Assembly: GCA_934168205.1 (NCBI GenBank)
Contig: CAKPMX010000001.1
Location: 434,001 to 498,000, forward strand
Origin: an uncultured Bacilli bacterium
GTDB taxonomy: Bacteria > Bacillota_I > Bacilli_A > RF39 > UBA660
Direction: 5' to 3'
Length of the DNA stretch: 64,000 nt
Under the pieces are notes generated by a model. It did no database searches. It was not told the origin of the DNA and saw nothing but the letters and a program-made list of their open reading frames with translations. The position numbers were made by a program, and so were the translations under genes. This document shows positions 42,621 to 51,306 of the stretch, piece by piece (the stretch's first letter is position 1; each line of letters opens with the position of its first letter).

Positions 42621-43640
42621 ATGCCATTATTATCTGACAATTATCATATTAAAAAACTAAATAAATATGGAATTAATATTAAAACTAAATACATTGTTGG
42701 CAACACAATACTAGAACGTAATACTGATAACTCCAATAATGATGATATTTCTAATGGTATAAGATGTGAAAAGGATTACTACATAAATAATCAACTATTA
42801 CATGTTGAAAAAAACTTTGACTCCAGAATCGAGTACACTTTCATCTCAAAAGATGTTGAAAATACCGAATATACTTGTCACAATTGTGGAATGCGTTCTA
42901 AACTAAAAGACTTTTTAGAAGGTTGTCCCTATTGCCGAACTTACTACAACATTGACTATACAAATAAAGATTTAGGAAGTAAATACCATTATGATAGAGT
43001 ATTGAAAAGTAACACCTATAGAATAGTAACAGCCATAATAGATTTAATAATTAGTTTTATACTAAGTTATGTGTTCATAAAAACAACCGGTAGAACATTC
43101 AACAGTTATGATATTTCTAAAATATTTATCTATGGTCTAATTCTAGCGGCAATTCTATATTATTTATTTTATATAGTAGATGCTTACATAGTTTTAACAC
43201 CAATAAAAATATATAAAGATAAACAAAATCAAAAACAAATTGACTTTTGGAACAGAACAAAAATAGATAAGAAAAAATTCTTCAATAATTTCAATTATGA
43301 AGTAAGAAAAAAATACTACAGTGAAGCAAATGTAATAGACTATGATGTTCTAGATTACATAAGTTTTCAAGAATCAACTAAAAACAACAACTTATATGTT
43401 GAAGTAGTTGCTGATGTAAGAATTGTCTACTATGAAAATAATAAAATAATATCAAAAAATATGAACCAAAAATATTTAATGAAAAAACTTAATACAGAAC
43501 CATTAAAACTTAATGACAAAGAACATCTTATAAAGTGCTATAACTGTGGTGCATCAATAAATGTTGCTGACGGAGAATGTTCATATTGCCATACAAAAAT
43601 CAAATATTTTCAAGAATGGATTTTAGAAGATAATAATTAA
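42621..43640 (+). CDS. Membrane protein with two zinc ribbons
   Basis: 339 residues. An N-terminal beta region is followed by a ribbon CHNCG...CPYC (about 92-113), two membrane helices (about 138-160 and 172-195), a soluble region (about 215-300, weakly like Tim44-type domains: FFNNFNYEVRKKYYSEAN), and a second ribbon CYNCG...CSYC (about 306-322). I prefer the ATG at 42621 behind AGGAGAAG; the longer open frame overlaps the Asn-tract gene in another frame. Ten bases after the previous gene, clearly same operon. Function unknown. Confidence 0.75.
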   Translation: MPLLSDNYHIKKLNKYGINIKTKYIVGNTILERNTDNSNNDDISNGIRCEKDYYINNQLLHVEKNFDSRIEYTFISKDVENTEYTCHNCGMRSKLKDFLEGCPYCRTYYNIDYTNKDLGSKYHYDRVLKSNTYRIVTAIIDLIISFILSYVFIKTTGRTFNSYDISKIFIYGLILAAILYYLFYIVDAYIVLTPIKIYKDKQNQKQIDFWNRTKIDKKKFFNNFNYEVRKKYYSEANVIDYDVLDYISFQESTKNNNLYVEVVADVRIVYYENNKIISKNMNQKYLMKKLNTEPLKLNDKEHLIKCYNCGASINVADGECSYCHTKIKYFQEWILEDNN

Positions 43641-43651
43641 TGGAGTAAATT

Positions 43652-44404
43652 ATGAAAAAAAAGTTAATGATATCAATATTACTACTATTTTTAGTAGTGA
43701 CAATTGCCTTAATTATAATTTATAAGGATCAAACCATAACCGTGCTAGGCTATCATGATTTTACTAGTAGTGAGTCAACTAATGAAATGCAAATGGAAAT
43801 AGCTAACTTTGAAAAACAAATGAAATATTTAAAAAGACATCATTATAAAACAATAACTCTAAAAGAAATGGAATGTTTCATAAATAAAACCTGTCATCTA
43901 CCAAGAAAATCAATACTAATAACTATGGATGATGGCTATTATTCTAATTATGAACTAGCTTTTCCCATTTTAAAAAAATATAATCTTAATGCAGTAGTCT
44001 TTTATATGGGCGTAAATTATAATGGTGGAAATAAGAATTATATGGATAAAGAAGTAATAAAAAAGTCAAAAAAAGAATATCCTAATATAGAATTTGCTTC
44101 TCACTCTTATGATCTACATCATGAAGAAGACTATTTATTAGATTATGATAAAATAAATGCTGATTTCAAAAAACAAGCAGAAACTATTCAAACCAATTAC
44201 TTTGCTTATCCATATGGTCATGTCAGTAAAAATTTAGAACAAGCTTTAAAAGAAAATAACTATCATCTAGCCTTTACCTTTGGCCCTGATAAAGAACATC
44301 GTAAAGCAAAGCAAACCGATGATAAATACCATATTCCAAGATTAAACATATCTTCATCTATGCCATTCTGGAAATTTAAAATTAGATTATTATTACCATA
44401 CTAA
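43652..44404 (+). CDS. NodB-type polysaccharide deacetylase, membrane-anchored
   Basis: 250 residues with an N-terminal anchor (about 5-24) and a NodB domain: LGYHDF, the metal/catalytic TMDDGYYSNY (MDD equivalent of FDD), ASHSYDLHHEE (HSxxxHH-like zinc ligands) and YFAYPYGH. It should deacetylate a cell-envelope polysaccharide outside the membrane. Last gene of the operon, 11 bp after the zinc-ribbon gene, which links that operon to the cell surface. Confidence 0.87.
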   Translation: MKKKLMISILLLFLVVTIALIIIYKDQTITVLGYHDFTSSESTNEMQMEIANFEKQMKYLKRHHYKTITLKEMECFINKTCHLPRKSILITMDDGYYSNYELAFPILKKYNLNAVVFYMGVNYNGGNKNYMDKEVIKKSKKEYPNIEFASHSYDLHHEEDYLLDYDKINADFKKQAETIQTNYFAYPYGHVSKNLEQALKENNYHLAFTFGPDKEHRKAKQTDDKYHIPRLNISSSMPFWKFKIRLLLPY

Positions 44405-44481
44405 AATGTAGTAATAAGTACTAAAAATCTTTATAAATTCAATCCTATAAAAAATATGAAACAACAATATAAATAAAAAAT

Positions 44482-44508
44482 AAGACGAACTCCTAATTCG
44501 TCTTTTAC
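44482..44508. terminator. Bidirectional terminator between NodB gene and XRE gene
   Basis: AAGACGAA (44482-44489) pairs with TTCGTCTT (44497-44504), followed by TT and preceded by A-rich sequence. The two genes converge on it. Confidence 0.82.
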
Positions 44509-46190
44509 TTTTCTATAACCAAAGGTCTAAAATTACTAATTGCCTCAACCAGTTTAGAATGTCTAATGACAAAATGAATAACTGGATTAGAACTCTTAGA
44601 TATAATTACATACTTATCCTCTAATATACTAATCGTAATATTACTGAAAGTCTTACTATTACTAACTTCTAAACTATAATTTTTACATTTTTTAGAAAAT
44701 TTCTTTGTCATATCCAAATGTTTTATATACTCATCATGTGTATACTTAATTTTATCAGTATAAAACATTCCATCAAGTTCCAAATAACATTCCTCATCTT
44801 TATCATATTCATACACATTGTCAATAACAAAACTATTTTTTAATATTTCGGACATATCTTTAGTAAGACTATTCTTATATTTAATAATACTATCAATATC
44901 TTCCTTTGAAACACCATTATTTTTAAGTATTTCATCTAGCAACTCATCACTAATAGTAAACAAAGGAAGTGTAGATAAAATTCTTTTTCTAGTACCAAGA
45001 GTCTTCTTATCTTTTTCTAAAAACTTTTTAAAACCATTAATATTAGTACTATTATAAATATCCATAAGTGAGTTTGCCTTCTTCAGTAATAACTCACTTT
45101 TTTCTTTGTAATATCTAACTTCTTTAGCATTATTTGTTAAATAATATTTACCCTTATCATGATATCCATTTATACATTCTCCAGTTAAAGCCACAACACC
45201 AGAAACATAATTAAAATGATGATACACATTGTTACTAACATCCTTCAAATAATATGGAGAAATCTGTCCTGTCATATATATTGGTATCCAACTTTCAAGA
45301 CCTAACATCATTTCATTAAATGGCCTATCAAGATTATGAATAATATTTAAATGCAAACCCTTCTTCAAACACATCGCAATAGCGAACATCCATTTTTTAC
45401 CAAAATCCACATCTTTAGCCATATCTTCCATTGGCATATCAGAACACATAAAAATATCATCTTTATTTTTAGATAAAACTGTAGCCTTAAAAAAGTCTAA
45501 TTCGCCAGCTTTCATTTCCTCAATTCCAAAATAGTTTTTACACTTACTTTTATAAAAAGGAATACTTGGTACTTTTAACTTGTCAAACTTAATAGCCTTT
45601 ATATACTCATTCAAATCAAAGCCATCTAAATTATATAAAAACTCATCTATTTTTTTATCATCATCTACTTTATTAGTAATAATCCATTCTCTAATCTTTT
45701 CGAACGTAACTTCAACCTTATCATCTGTCAAAGATGCAAACTTTTCTTCATACATATCAGTATCATATTTTTTCAAAACAAAGGTCGCAATTGAATTAAC
45801 AAATTCCTCTTTGTTAGATGGAACTCGTTCACCATTTCTTATTCTTGATAAGTAAGAGGCATCAAAATTTAAAGACTTTGCCAGTTCTCTTGCATTAATA
45901 CCAAAGACCTCAATTAATCTATTTAAGTTATCGCTAACAACACTAAAATCAATATCAGAACTATCTATAACAGTACTAAATTCCTTATAAATATCATTAT
46001 CTTTGTACTTGCCATTTGATAAAGCACCAATTGCCTTACTAATCTTTTTTAAATTAGCCTCACCCGGCACTCTACTACCATTTTTATATCTACTTATAAT
46101 CGATTCAGAAAGACCAGAACTAATGGCTAATTCTTTTGAACTACATCCTATTAAATTTAAGTACTTATTTAATATATCACTGAATCTCAT
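44505..46190 (-). CDS. Large regulator with two N-terminal XRE helix-turn-helix domains
   Basis: 561 residues. Two consecutive Cro/CI-type HTH domains are visible (about 5-60: SSKELAISSGLSESIISRYK; about 85-140: NARELAKSLNFDASYLSRIR). The remaining 420 residues have no family I recognise but look globular, perhaps ligand-sensing. It is divergent from the zinc-ribbon/PrsW operon across a 158-bp region with a 10-bp direct repeat, so it may regulate itself and that operon. Confidence 0.78.
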   Translation of the reverse strand: MRFSDILNKYLNLIGCSSKELAISSGLSESIISRYKNGSRVPGEANLKKISKAIGALSNGKYKDNDIYKEFSTVIDSSDIDFSVVSDNLNRLIEVFGINARELAKSLNFDASYLSRIRNGERVPSNKEEFVNSIATFVLKKYDTDMYEEKFASLTDDKVEVTFEKIREWIITNKVDDDKKIDEFLYNLDGFDLNEYIKAIKFDKLKVPSIPFYKSKCKNYFGIEEMKAGELDFFKATVLSKNKDDIFMCSDMPMEDMAKDVDFGKKWMFAIAMCLKKGLHLNIIHNLDRPFNEMMLGLESWIPIYMTGQISPYYLKDVSNNVYHHFNYVSGVVALTGECINGYHDKGKYYLTNNAKEVRYYKEKSELLLKKANSLMDIYNSTNINGFKKFLEKDKKTLGTRKRILSTLPLFTISDELLDEILKNNGVSKEDIDSIIKYKNSLTKDMSEILKNSFVIDNVYEYDKDEECYLELDGMFYTDKIKYTHDEYIKHLDMTKKFSKKCKNYSLEVSNSKTFSNITISILEDKYVIISKSSNPVIHFVIRHSKLVEAISNFRPLVIEK

Positions 46191-46203
46191 ATAATCACGT
46201 CCT

Positions 46204-46236
46204 TACATCAATATTATAACACAATATACATCAATA
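46204..46236. promoter_or_regulatory. Direct repeat around the -10 of the XRE gene (putative operator)
   Basis: TACATCAATA occurs at 46204-46213 and 46227-46236, 23 bp centre to centre (about two helical turns). On the minus strand a TG-extended TATAAT lies between the copies. Two same-orientation sites match a regulator with two HTH domains; binding is inference. Confidence 0.45.
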
Positions 46237-46348
46237 CAATATGACTGATACTTGTCAAACTGTCATTGACTATTCGGTAAAGAATCTACAAAAGACATAT
46301 TAATTATCTTATACTTTAATTAGAACAATATATAAAAGAGGTGAATAT

Positions 46349-47041
46349 ATGGCATTAATAAAATGTCCTGAGTGTGGTAACAAAATAAGTGATCAAGCTG
46401 AATCTTGTCCAAAATGTGGCTACGAGATGAAACAAAAGAAAGTAGAAGAGAAAGACTATCTAAAAACAATTAAAAGCAAATGGAATAACAAATATTTAAT
46501 AATAATAGTTATAGCTGTAGCGGCAATATTTATGTTCAGTCAAAAGAAAAGTACTTCTTCTCCAGGAACAACAACACCATCACCAAGTAACTCTGGCTAC
46601 ATGGTATATACAGACAATTCTGGACTTAGTTTTGAATATCCCAGCAACTATCAAGTATCTAAAGATAGTTCGGGTTTCATCTATGTAGCTCAAACTATTG
46701 ATAACCAAGGACCAATGATACCTTATGTAATGATCGGTCAATACACTAATTACGCTAATGAAGTTCAATTTTTAAATAGTTTTACTGATTACATGAGAAA
46801 AGAATATTCTGACCTACGCATCACCATAGATTTAGTATCAGGAGTTATTGGTAATAGAACTGTCTATGGAGTTGCTTATAACTACACATCATCTGGTCAT
46901 TTAGTAGTTGATAACAGGTATGCTCTAACTATTAATAATAAAATTTATATGGTAGGAACAAAAGAAGAAAATACAAATACGACAGAAATAAATAATTTAG
47001 CGTCTCATATTATGGAAACAATGACTGAAGGAGGTAGATAA
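46349..47041 (+). CDS. Zinc-ribbon membrane protein with extracytoplasmic PsbP-like domain
   Basis: 230 residues: a zinc ribbon at the very start (MALIKCPECG...SCPKCGYE), a membrane helix (about 49-64), a Ser/Thr/Pro linker, and an extracytoplasmic domain (about 85-225) with the PsbP-like opening LSFEYPSNYQV. Function unknown. It starts the two-gene unit with the PrsW-like gene, 1 bp apart, and both proteins begin MALIKC. Confidence 0.72.
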   Translation: MALIKCPECGNKISDQAESCPKCGYEMKQKKVEEKDYLKTIKSKWNNKYLIIIVIAVAAIFMFSQKKSTSSPGTTTPSPSNSGYMVYTDNSGLSFEYPSNYQVSKDSSGFIYVAQTIDNQGPMIPYVMIGQYTNYANEVQFLNSFTDYMRKEYSDLRITIDLVSGVIGNRTVYGVAYNYTSSGHLVVDNRYALTINNKIYMVGTKEENTNTTEINNLASHIMETMTEGGR

Positions 47042-47042
47042 A

Positions 47043-48194
47043 ATGGCTTTAATAAAATGCAAAGAATGTGGTGAAGAAATATCATCAACTGCTAAGACAT
47101 GTCCTCATTGTGGTATCAAATTAGAAATAACTACCTGTCCAGAATGTGGAAAAAAGTTAAAAGGTGATGAGACAGTTTGTTCAGAATGTGGTTATCCTAT
47201 TGCTAAGAAAAATGTAAACAATATAATCACTGAAAACCTAGATAAAATAACTGGAGCCAGTTCAAAAAGTTATGTAACATTTAAAGATTTATTTAAAAAT
47301 ACTTTTAAAAAACATACTGATAAAGAATTAGATGAATTATTCACATCTGGCTCAGAAAAAACAACTCCTAAACCAGAAGAAATAGATCCTAACAAAGCTA
47401 GTGCCTGGGTATATTTTAAAATTTTCATCTTTTTCTTAATCGCTTACATCCCGACTCGTATTGGCTTTATAGATTATGGAAATGACAACTTCTTACCAGC
47501 CTTAATTATGCTTGGTGCTTTCGCAATGCCAGTTACAGTATTAATATTTTTCTATGAAATTAATGTATTTAGAAACATCCCATTCTACAAAGTACTAAAA
47601 TACTTTATATTAGGTGGAGCTTTAAGTTTAATATTAGCGATTCTATTATTCTCACTTGATTTCAACACCGACATCACAACATATACAGGAGCTCTAATGG
47701 TAGGTATTATAGAAGAAATACCAAAAGCTACTATAGTTGCTTTGTTCTTATTCAAAAATAAAAATTGCAAATACATCTTAAATGGTTTATTAGTAGGAGC
47801 TGCAGTAGGAGCAGGATTCGCAGCCTTTGAAACAGCTGGTTACATTTTAAGAAATGGTATTTCTAGTGGAGTAGATGCCATGTTATATGTAATTAAATTA
47901 AGAGGATTCCTAGCACCAGGTGGACACGTAGCTTGGGCCGCAATAGAAGGAGCAGCTTTAATGTACGTAAAAGGTCTCGAACCATTAAATAAAAAACATC
48001 TAAATGATAAAAGATTCTTACTTATGTGTTTAATACCAATAGTATTACATGGAATTTGGGATATGCCTATCAATGCCCCTTACTGCATAGTTCAAATAAC
48101 AGTAACAGTAATTGCTTGGCTAGTAATCATTTATTATATAAACTTAGGTTTAAAACAAGTTGATGATTTAAAAATGAAAAAGAGTAAAAATTAA
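47043..48194 (+). CDS. PrsW-family intramembrane metalloprotease with N-terminal zinc ribbons
   Basis: 383 residues. Two zinc ribbons form the N-terminus (CKECG/CPHCG and CPECG/CSECG, to about residue 57). The membrane part has about eight helices and the PrsW motifs: EEIPK (EExxxK type, about 222), FAAFET, GGHVAWAA and LHGIWDMP. PrsW proteases cut membrane regulators such as anti-sigma factors (site-1 role in B. subtilis for RsiW). The substrate here could be the co-transcribed 46349 protein, by position only. Confidence 0.86.
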   Translation: MALIKCKECGEEISSTAKTCPHCGIKLEITTCPECGKKLKGDETVCSECGYPIAKKNVNNIITENLDKITGASSKSYVTFKDLFKNTFKKHTDKELDELFTSGSEKTTPKPEEIDPNKASAWVYFKIFIFFLIAYIPTRIGFIDYGNDNFLPALIMLGAFAMPVTVLIFFYEINVFRNIPFYKVLKYFILGGALSLILAILLFSLDFNTDITTYTGALMVGIIEEIPKATIVALFLFKNKNCKYILNGLLVGAAVGAGFAAFETAGYILRNGISSGVDAMLYVIKLRGFLAPGGHVAWAAIEGAALMYVKGLEPLNKKHLNDKRFLLMCLIPIVLHGIWDMPINAPYCIVQITVTVIAWLVIIYYINLGLKQVDDLKMKKSKN

Positions 48195-48600
48195 AATCAA
48201 AACTTAAGTAGAAAGTTCTCAACAATAACTAACAAAATATATAATTTATATTATATAAGTCTATTTAATTACGATTTATGGATTACAAGCACATATATAT
48301 AAATATAAAAGGGTAAGAAAAACACAAAAATATGAACATAAAAACCTAAAAAAAAATAAAAGCCAATTATGGCTTTTTCTGTTATAATAAAATTATAAGT
48401 ACAAAACTATTGTATGAAATAGTTCAAGTTCTTGGAAAAGTTAGACAAGATGCAATTCTAGGAATGACACCAAAAGTACCTAAACTAGAAAATGTATATG
48501 CTGCTATGCGAAACAAAGAGACTAGTAACGGAACAAATACCCAAAAAGAAAATAATAATAAAGGTACTAAATGATGTTATAATTAAGTTGGAGGGATAAT
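48195..48600 (+). other. 406-bp gap with a terminator and a short coding-like remnant
   Basis: AAAAGCCA/TGGCTTTT (48358-48377) is an intrinsic terminator for the PrsW operon. After it an open frame from a TTG at 48410 to TGA at 48572-48574 encodes YEIVQVLGKVRQDAILGM, then KVPKLENVYAAM and an Asn/Lys-rich end. It lacks a ribosome site and an ATG, so it is probably a gene remnant. The 48195-48355 part shows nothing recognisable. Confidence 0.5.
48356..48379 (+). terminator. Intrinsic terminator downstream of the PrsW operon
   Basis: AAAAGCCA, a 4-base loop ATTA, TGGCTTTT, then T. It is 160 bp after the PrsW stop. Confidence 0.75.
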
Positions 48601-48846
48601 ATGAATAAAGTAAAAATAAATGGCATATATAAACACTTTAAAGGAAACTATTACTTAGTTGTTGATACTGCTAAATACTCAGAAACTGGTGAAGAATGTG
48701 TTGTCTATAGAGCTCTATATGGAAACAATGACCTATGGGTAAGACCAATGAACATGTTCTTAAGTGAAGTAGATCATGAAAAGTATCCAGATATAAAACA
48801 AAAGTATCGTTTTGAATTACAAGAAATAGAAAGTGTCATTAAATAA
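48601..48846 (+). CDS. DUF1653 family protein
   Basis: 81 residues matching DUF1653: GIYKHFKGNYYLVVDTAKYS, YRALYGNNDLWVRP and a terminal RFE. The family is a small beta protein of unknown function, often annotated only by domain. GGAGGG precedes the ATG. It lies 8 bp before the WYL regulator and is probably co-transcribed with it. Confidence 0.85.
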   Translation: MNKVKINGIYKHFKGNYYLVVDTAKYSETGEECVVYRALYGNNDLWVRPMNMFLSEVDHEKYPDIKQKYRFELQEIESVIK

Positions 48847-48854
48847 GTGAAATT

Positions 48855-49457
48855 ATGTCAAAAGTATCTAATGCCATAACTTTATTAGAATTATTGAACT
48901 CTGGACGTAAATATAGTATCAAAGAATTATCTGATATTTTAGAAGTTTCCGAAAGGATGATACGAGTTTATAAAGAAGACCTAGAAAAAGCTGGTATTTA
49001 TATTGAGTCCATACTAGGACCATATGGTGGCTATTTTTTAAGGAAACCAGTTAAAGTACCTATCAGAAGGTTTAAAGAAAGTGACTACAAAATATTAGAT
49101 AACTATATCGAGTCTGAAACAGATCCAGAACAAAAAGAAAAACTTCTAAATCTCCAAGAAAAAATAAAAGGAATCTACATTGGCTCAAAACAAGATACAA
49201 ATAAGTTTAAATTGGAAGATGAAACTCAAAAAAAATTTAATTTACTAACAAGAGCCATAAAAGAAAAAAGAAAAGTAAAGATTCGTTATTATTCTTACAA
49301 CAAAGGAGAAAATGAAAGAATAATAGATCCAGCCGAAATGTTCTTATTCCAAAATGGTTGGTACTGTGCTGCATTCTGTGAAAAAAAACAAGATATTAGA
49401 CATTTCGAATTGAAAAGAATTATAACTTATGAATTATTAAATGAAAAATATGAGTAG
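48855..49457 (+). CDS. WYL-domain HTH transcriptional regulator (YafY-like)
   Basis: 200 residues: N-terminal HTH_11 (about 5-60: SIKELSDILEVSERMIRVYK) and a C-terminal WYL domain (about 125-200; KVKIRYYSYNKGENERIIDP, WYCAAFCE). WYL regulators sense nucleic acids or small ligands and control defence, DNA-damage or metabolic genes. No defence genes follow here. The target is unclear; the neighbouring SIS-like gene is one possibility. Confidence 0.87.
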   Translation: MSKVSNAITLLELLNSGRKYSIKELSDILEVSERMIRVYKEDLEKAGIYIESILGPYGGYFLRKPVKVPIRRFKESDYKILDNYIESETDPEQKEKLLNLQEKIKGIYIGSKQDTNKFKLEDETQKKFNLLTRAIKEKRKVKIRYYSYNKGENERIIDPAEMFLFQNGWYCAAFCEKKQDIRHFELKRIITYELLNEKYE

Positions 49458-49467
49458 ACGAAATATT

Positions 49468-49507
49468 TCCTCCTCTCAAGTTATATTGAACTTGAGGAGG
49501 ATTTTTT
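49468..49507 (+). promoter_or_regulatory. Terminator hairpin whose 3' arm is the next gene's ribosome-binding site
   Basis: TCCTCCTC-TC-AAGTT (49468-49482) pairs with AACTTGAGGAGGA (49489-49501) with a 2-base bulge, followed by TTTTTTT. The AGGAGG in the 3' arm is the Shine-Dalgarno of the 49509 gene. The layout repeats that found before spoIIR. Confidence 0.75.
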
Positions 49508-49508
49508 T

Positions 49509-50429
49509 ATGGAAAAGAACATGAAAATTAATTTTGAATATTTAAAAAGGAGAGTAGAAGATGCATTAGAAAAAACAGATTTAGAGTTCATAAGAAGTGA
49601 ACTTCTAAAAATAAAAGATGCCAGTATTGTATCTGGCGTAGGTGGATCTAGTGTTGTAAGTGAATTTGGCAGTAAAGTACTAAATCAAAAAAATGGCATA
49701 ATAAGTATCAACTGCGAACCAAGGGATTTCTTATATCAAGGAGTTTCTGGTTTTAAGAATGTCATTTCTTGTAGTTATTCAGGAAATAACTATGGTGTTG
49801 ATTTATCATTCGACAATGATTTGAAAAAGTATTTATTATCTAATAATCCATCATCATCTGAAGATGTAGTAAATTTACAATATCAAACAACAATAGATAA
49901 AGAAAGAAGTTTTATATCCCTAGGAGCAACATTAATTCCAGTAAGTATTTTAATGGATTACTATTTAGAAGGAGAAGATAATAAATTATTAGACTTAATT
50001 TTAGAAAAAGATTTTTCTTTTGAGCCAAGTCACGTTTATGAAATATTTTCAGGATATGATACAAGAACAGCTGCTAAGTATTTAGAGTCAACATTAGTAG
50101 AGTCAGGTATAGGTATACCTATAGTACATGATAAGTATTCATACTGTCATGGTCGTTCAACCTTATCAACTGTCCAACAAAGTAATGCTATCTACTTCAA
50201 TAGAGGAACTGAGTTTGACAAGATGATGGTAGAAGAATTAAAACAATATTACCAAGAAGTAATTGTTATTAACTCAAAATCAAAAGATCAAGTTATAGAC
50301 GATTTTCAAATGCTTGTTCAAGCAATGTATCTAACAAAGTATCTAGCCGAAAAACAGTCAAAAGACTTATCCAAGGTCGAATATTCGCCAGTAAACAAAA
50401 AATTATATAAATATTCCGGACAAATATAA
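49509..50429 (+). CDS. SIS-domain-like sugar isomerase family protein
   Basis: 306 residues that read like a SIS (phosphosugar isomerase) domain protein: SGVGGSSVVSEFGSK near residue 40, the second loop SCSYSGNN, and CHGRSTLSTV in the C-terminal half, equivalent to the HGP-type motif. I cannot name the substrate. Translation initiates from an AGGAGG located in a terminator hairpin, so expression may depend on that structure. Confidence 0.6.
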   Translation: MEKNMKINFEYLKRRVEDALEKTDLEFIRSELLKIKDASIVSGVGGSSVVSEFGSKVLNQKNGIISINCEPRDFLYQGVSGFKNVISCSYSGNNYGVDLSFDNDLKKYLLSNNPSSSEDVVNLQYQTTIDKERSFISLGATLIPVSILMDYYLEGEDNKLLDLILEKDFSFEPSHVYEIFSGYDTRTAAKYLESTLVESGIGIPIVHDKYSYCHGRSTLSTVQQSNAIYFNRGTEFDKMMVEELKQYYQEVIVINSKSKDQVIDDFQMLVQAMYLTKYLAEKQSKDLSKVEYSPVNKKLYKYSGQI

Positions 50430-50504
50430 AAAATAAAAAAAATTATAATATCGAAAACTTTATATTTGAGACCATACATGGTATACTAATTCTCGGGTGA
50501 GGTT

Positions 50505-51305
50505 ATGAGCGAATATACAAGAAAACAAATTATGGAAGAAAATCGTCATCAATTTATCTATAGCTATAATACTGAAGGAAGACATAGATTTTTAAAAGAT
50601 TTAGAAAGGACATATCCAATATTAACAGATTCTACTGCGCCAGTTGCTATCTACATGGAGGACTTTTCTTTACCTTTAAGTAAACCAACAAATGAAGATA
50701 TTAATTCTGGAACTGTTAGACTAATTGCGGATCAATTTTTAGACTTTTCCATTTCTGAAAACATTATTAGAAGAATATTAGAACAGGAAAAAATAAATAC
50801 TTCAATGACCAGAATAAATAATTTATTAAAAAGAATAAATAGGTTATATGGAAGTAAAAAACATCAACAAGCTAGGTCATTAGAAGAACTTAAAAGTATT
50901 TTAGAAGAATCAAGAAAAATGTATTCTAATTATTATGTTGAATACTTACAAGGAGATCAGTCCTGGTTTAATCCCAACAGCTTAAGAATTCCTTTTATAA
51001 ATGCTGTTGATGTAGCGAGAAAAACAAAAGAAGCTTTAAACATAACTTCTTATTATGGCTTAATATTTGAAGCGGACAAGAAAATGCCCCTAGTATCACA
51101 CCAAGCGATTAATGGTTTTGTTACTAGAAGATGTAATGGAGACCTTTCTATAAAAGTTGCTACTAATCCTGCATCTTGGCCAACTTTCTATGACTTAAAT
51201 GGCACATTAGCCGAAAATATTCATGATTATGGCACCATAGAAACAGACGATAGCTATAAAGTATACACAAAACAAATACAACAAAGCGAGATAAAAGGAG
51301 AATAA
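50505..51305 (+). CDS. Conserved-looking protein of unknown function
   Basis: 266 residues, soluble, no recognised motif. It begins MSEYTRKQIMEENRHQF; a segment PVAIYMEDFSLPL resembles P-loop-protein beta strands but no Walker A is present. A long coiled stretch (about 95-145) follows. GGTGAGG precedes the ATG. It is 1 bp before the ASCH-kinase fusion, so the two are probably co-translated. Confidence 0.6.
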   Translation: MSEYTRKQIMEENRHQFIYSYNTEGRHRFLKDLERTYPILTDSTAPVAIYMEDFSLPLSKPTNEDINSGTVRLIADQFLDFSISENIIRRILEQEKINTSMTRINNLLKRINRLYGSKKHQQARSLEELKSILEESRKMYSNYYVEYLQGDQSWFNPNSLRIPFINAVDVARKTKEALNITSYYGLIFEADKKMPLVSHQAINGFVTRRCNGDLSIKVATNPASWPTFYDLNGTLAENIHDYGTIETDDSYKVYTKQIQQSEIKGE

Positions 51306-51306
51306 A

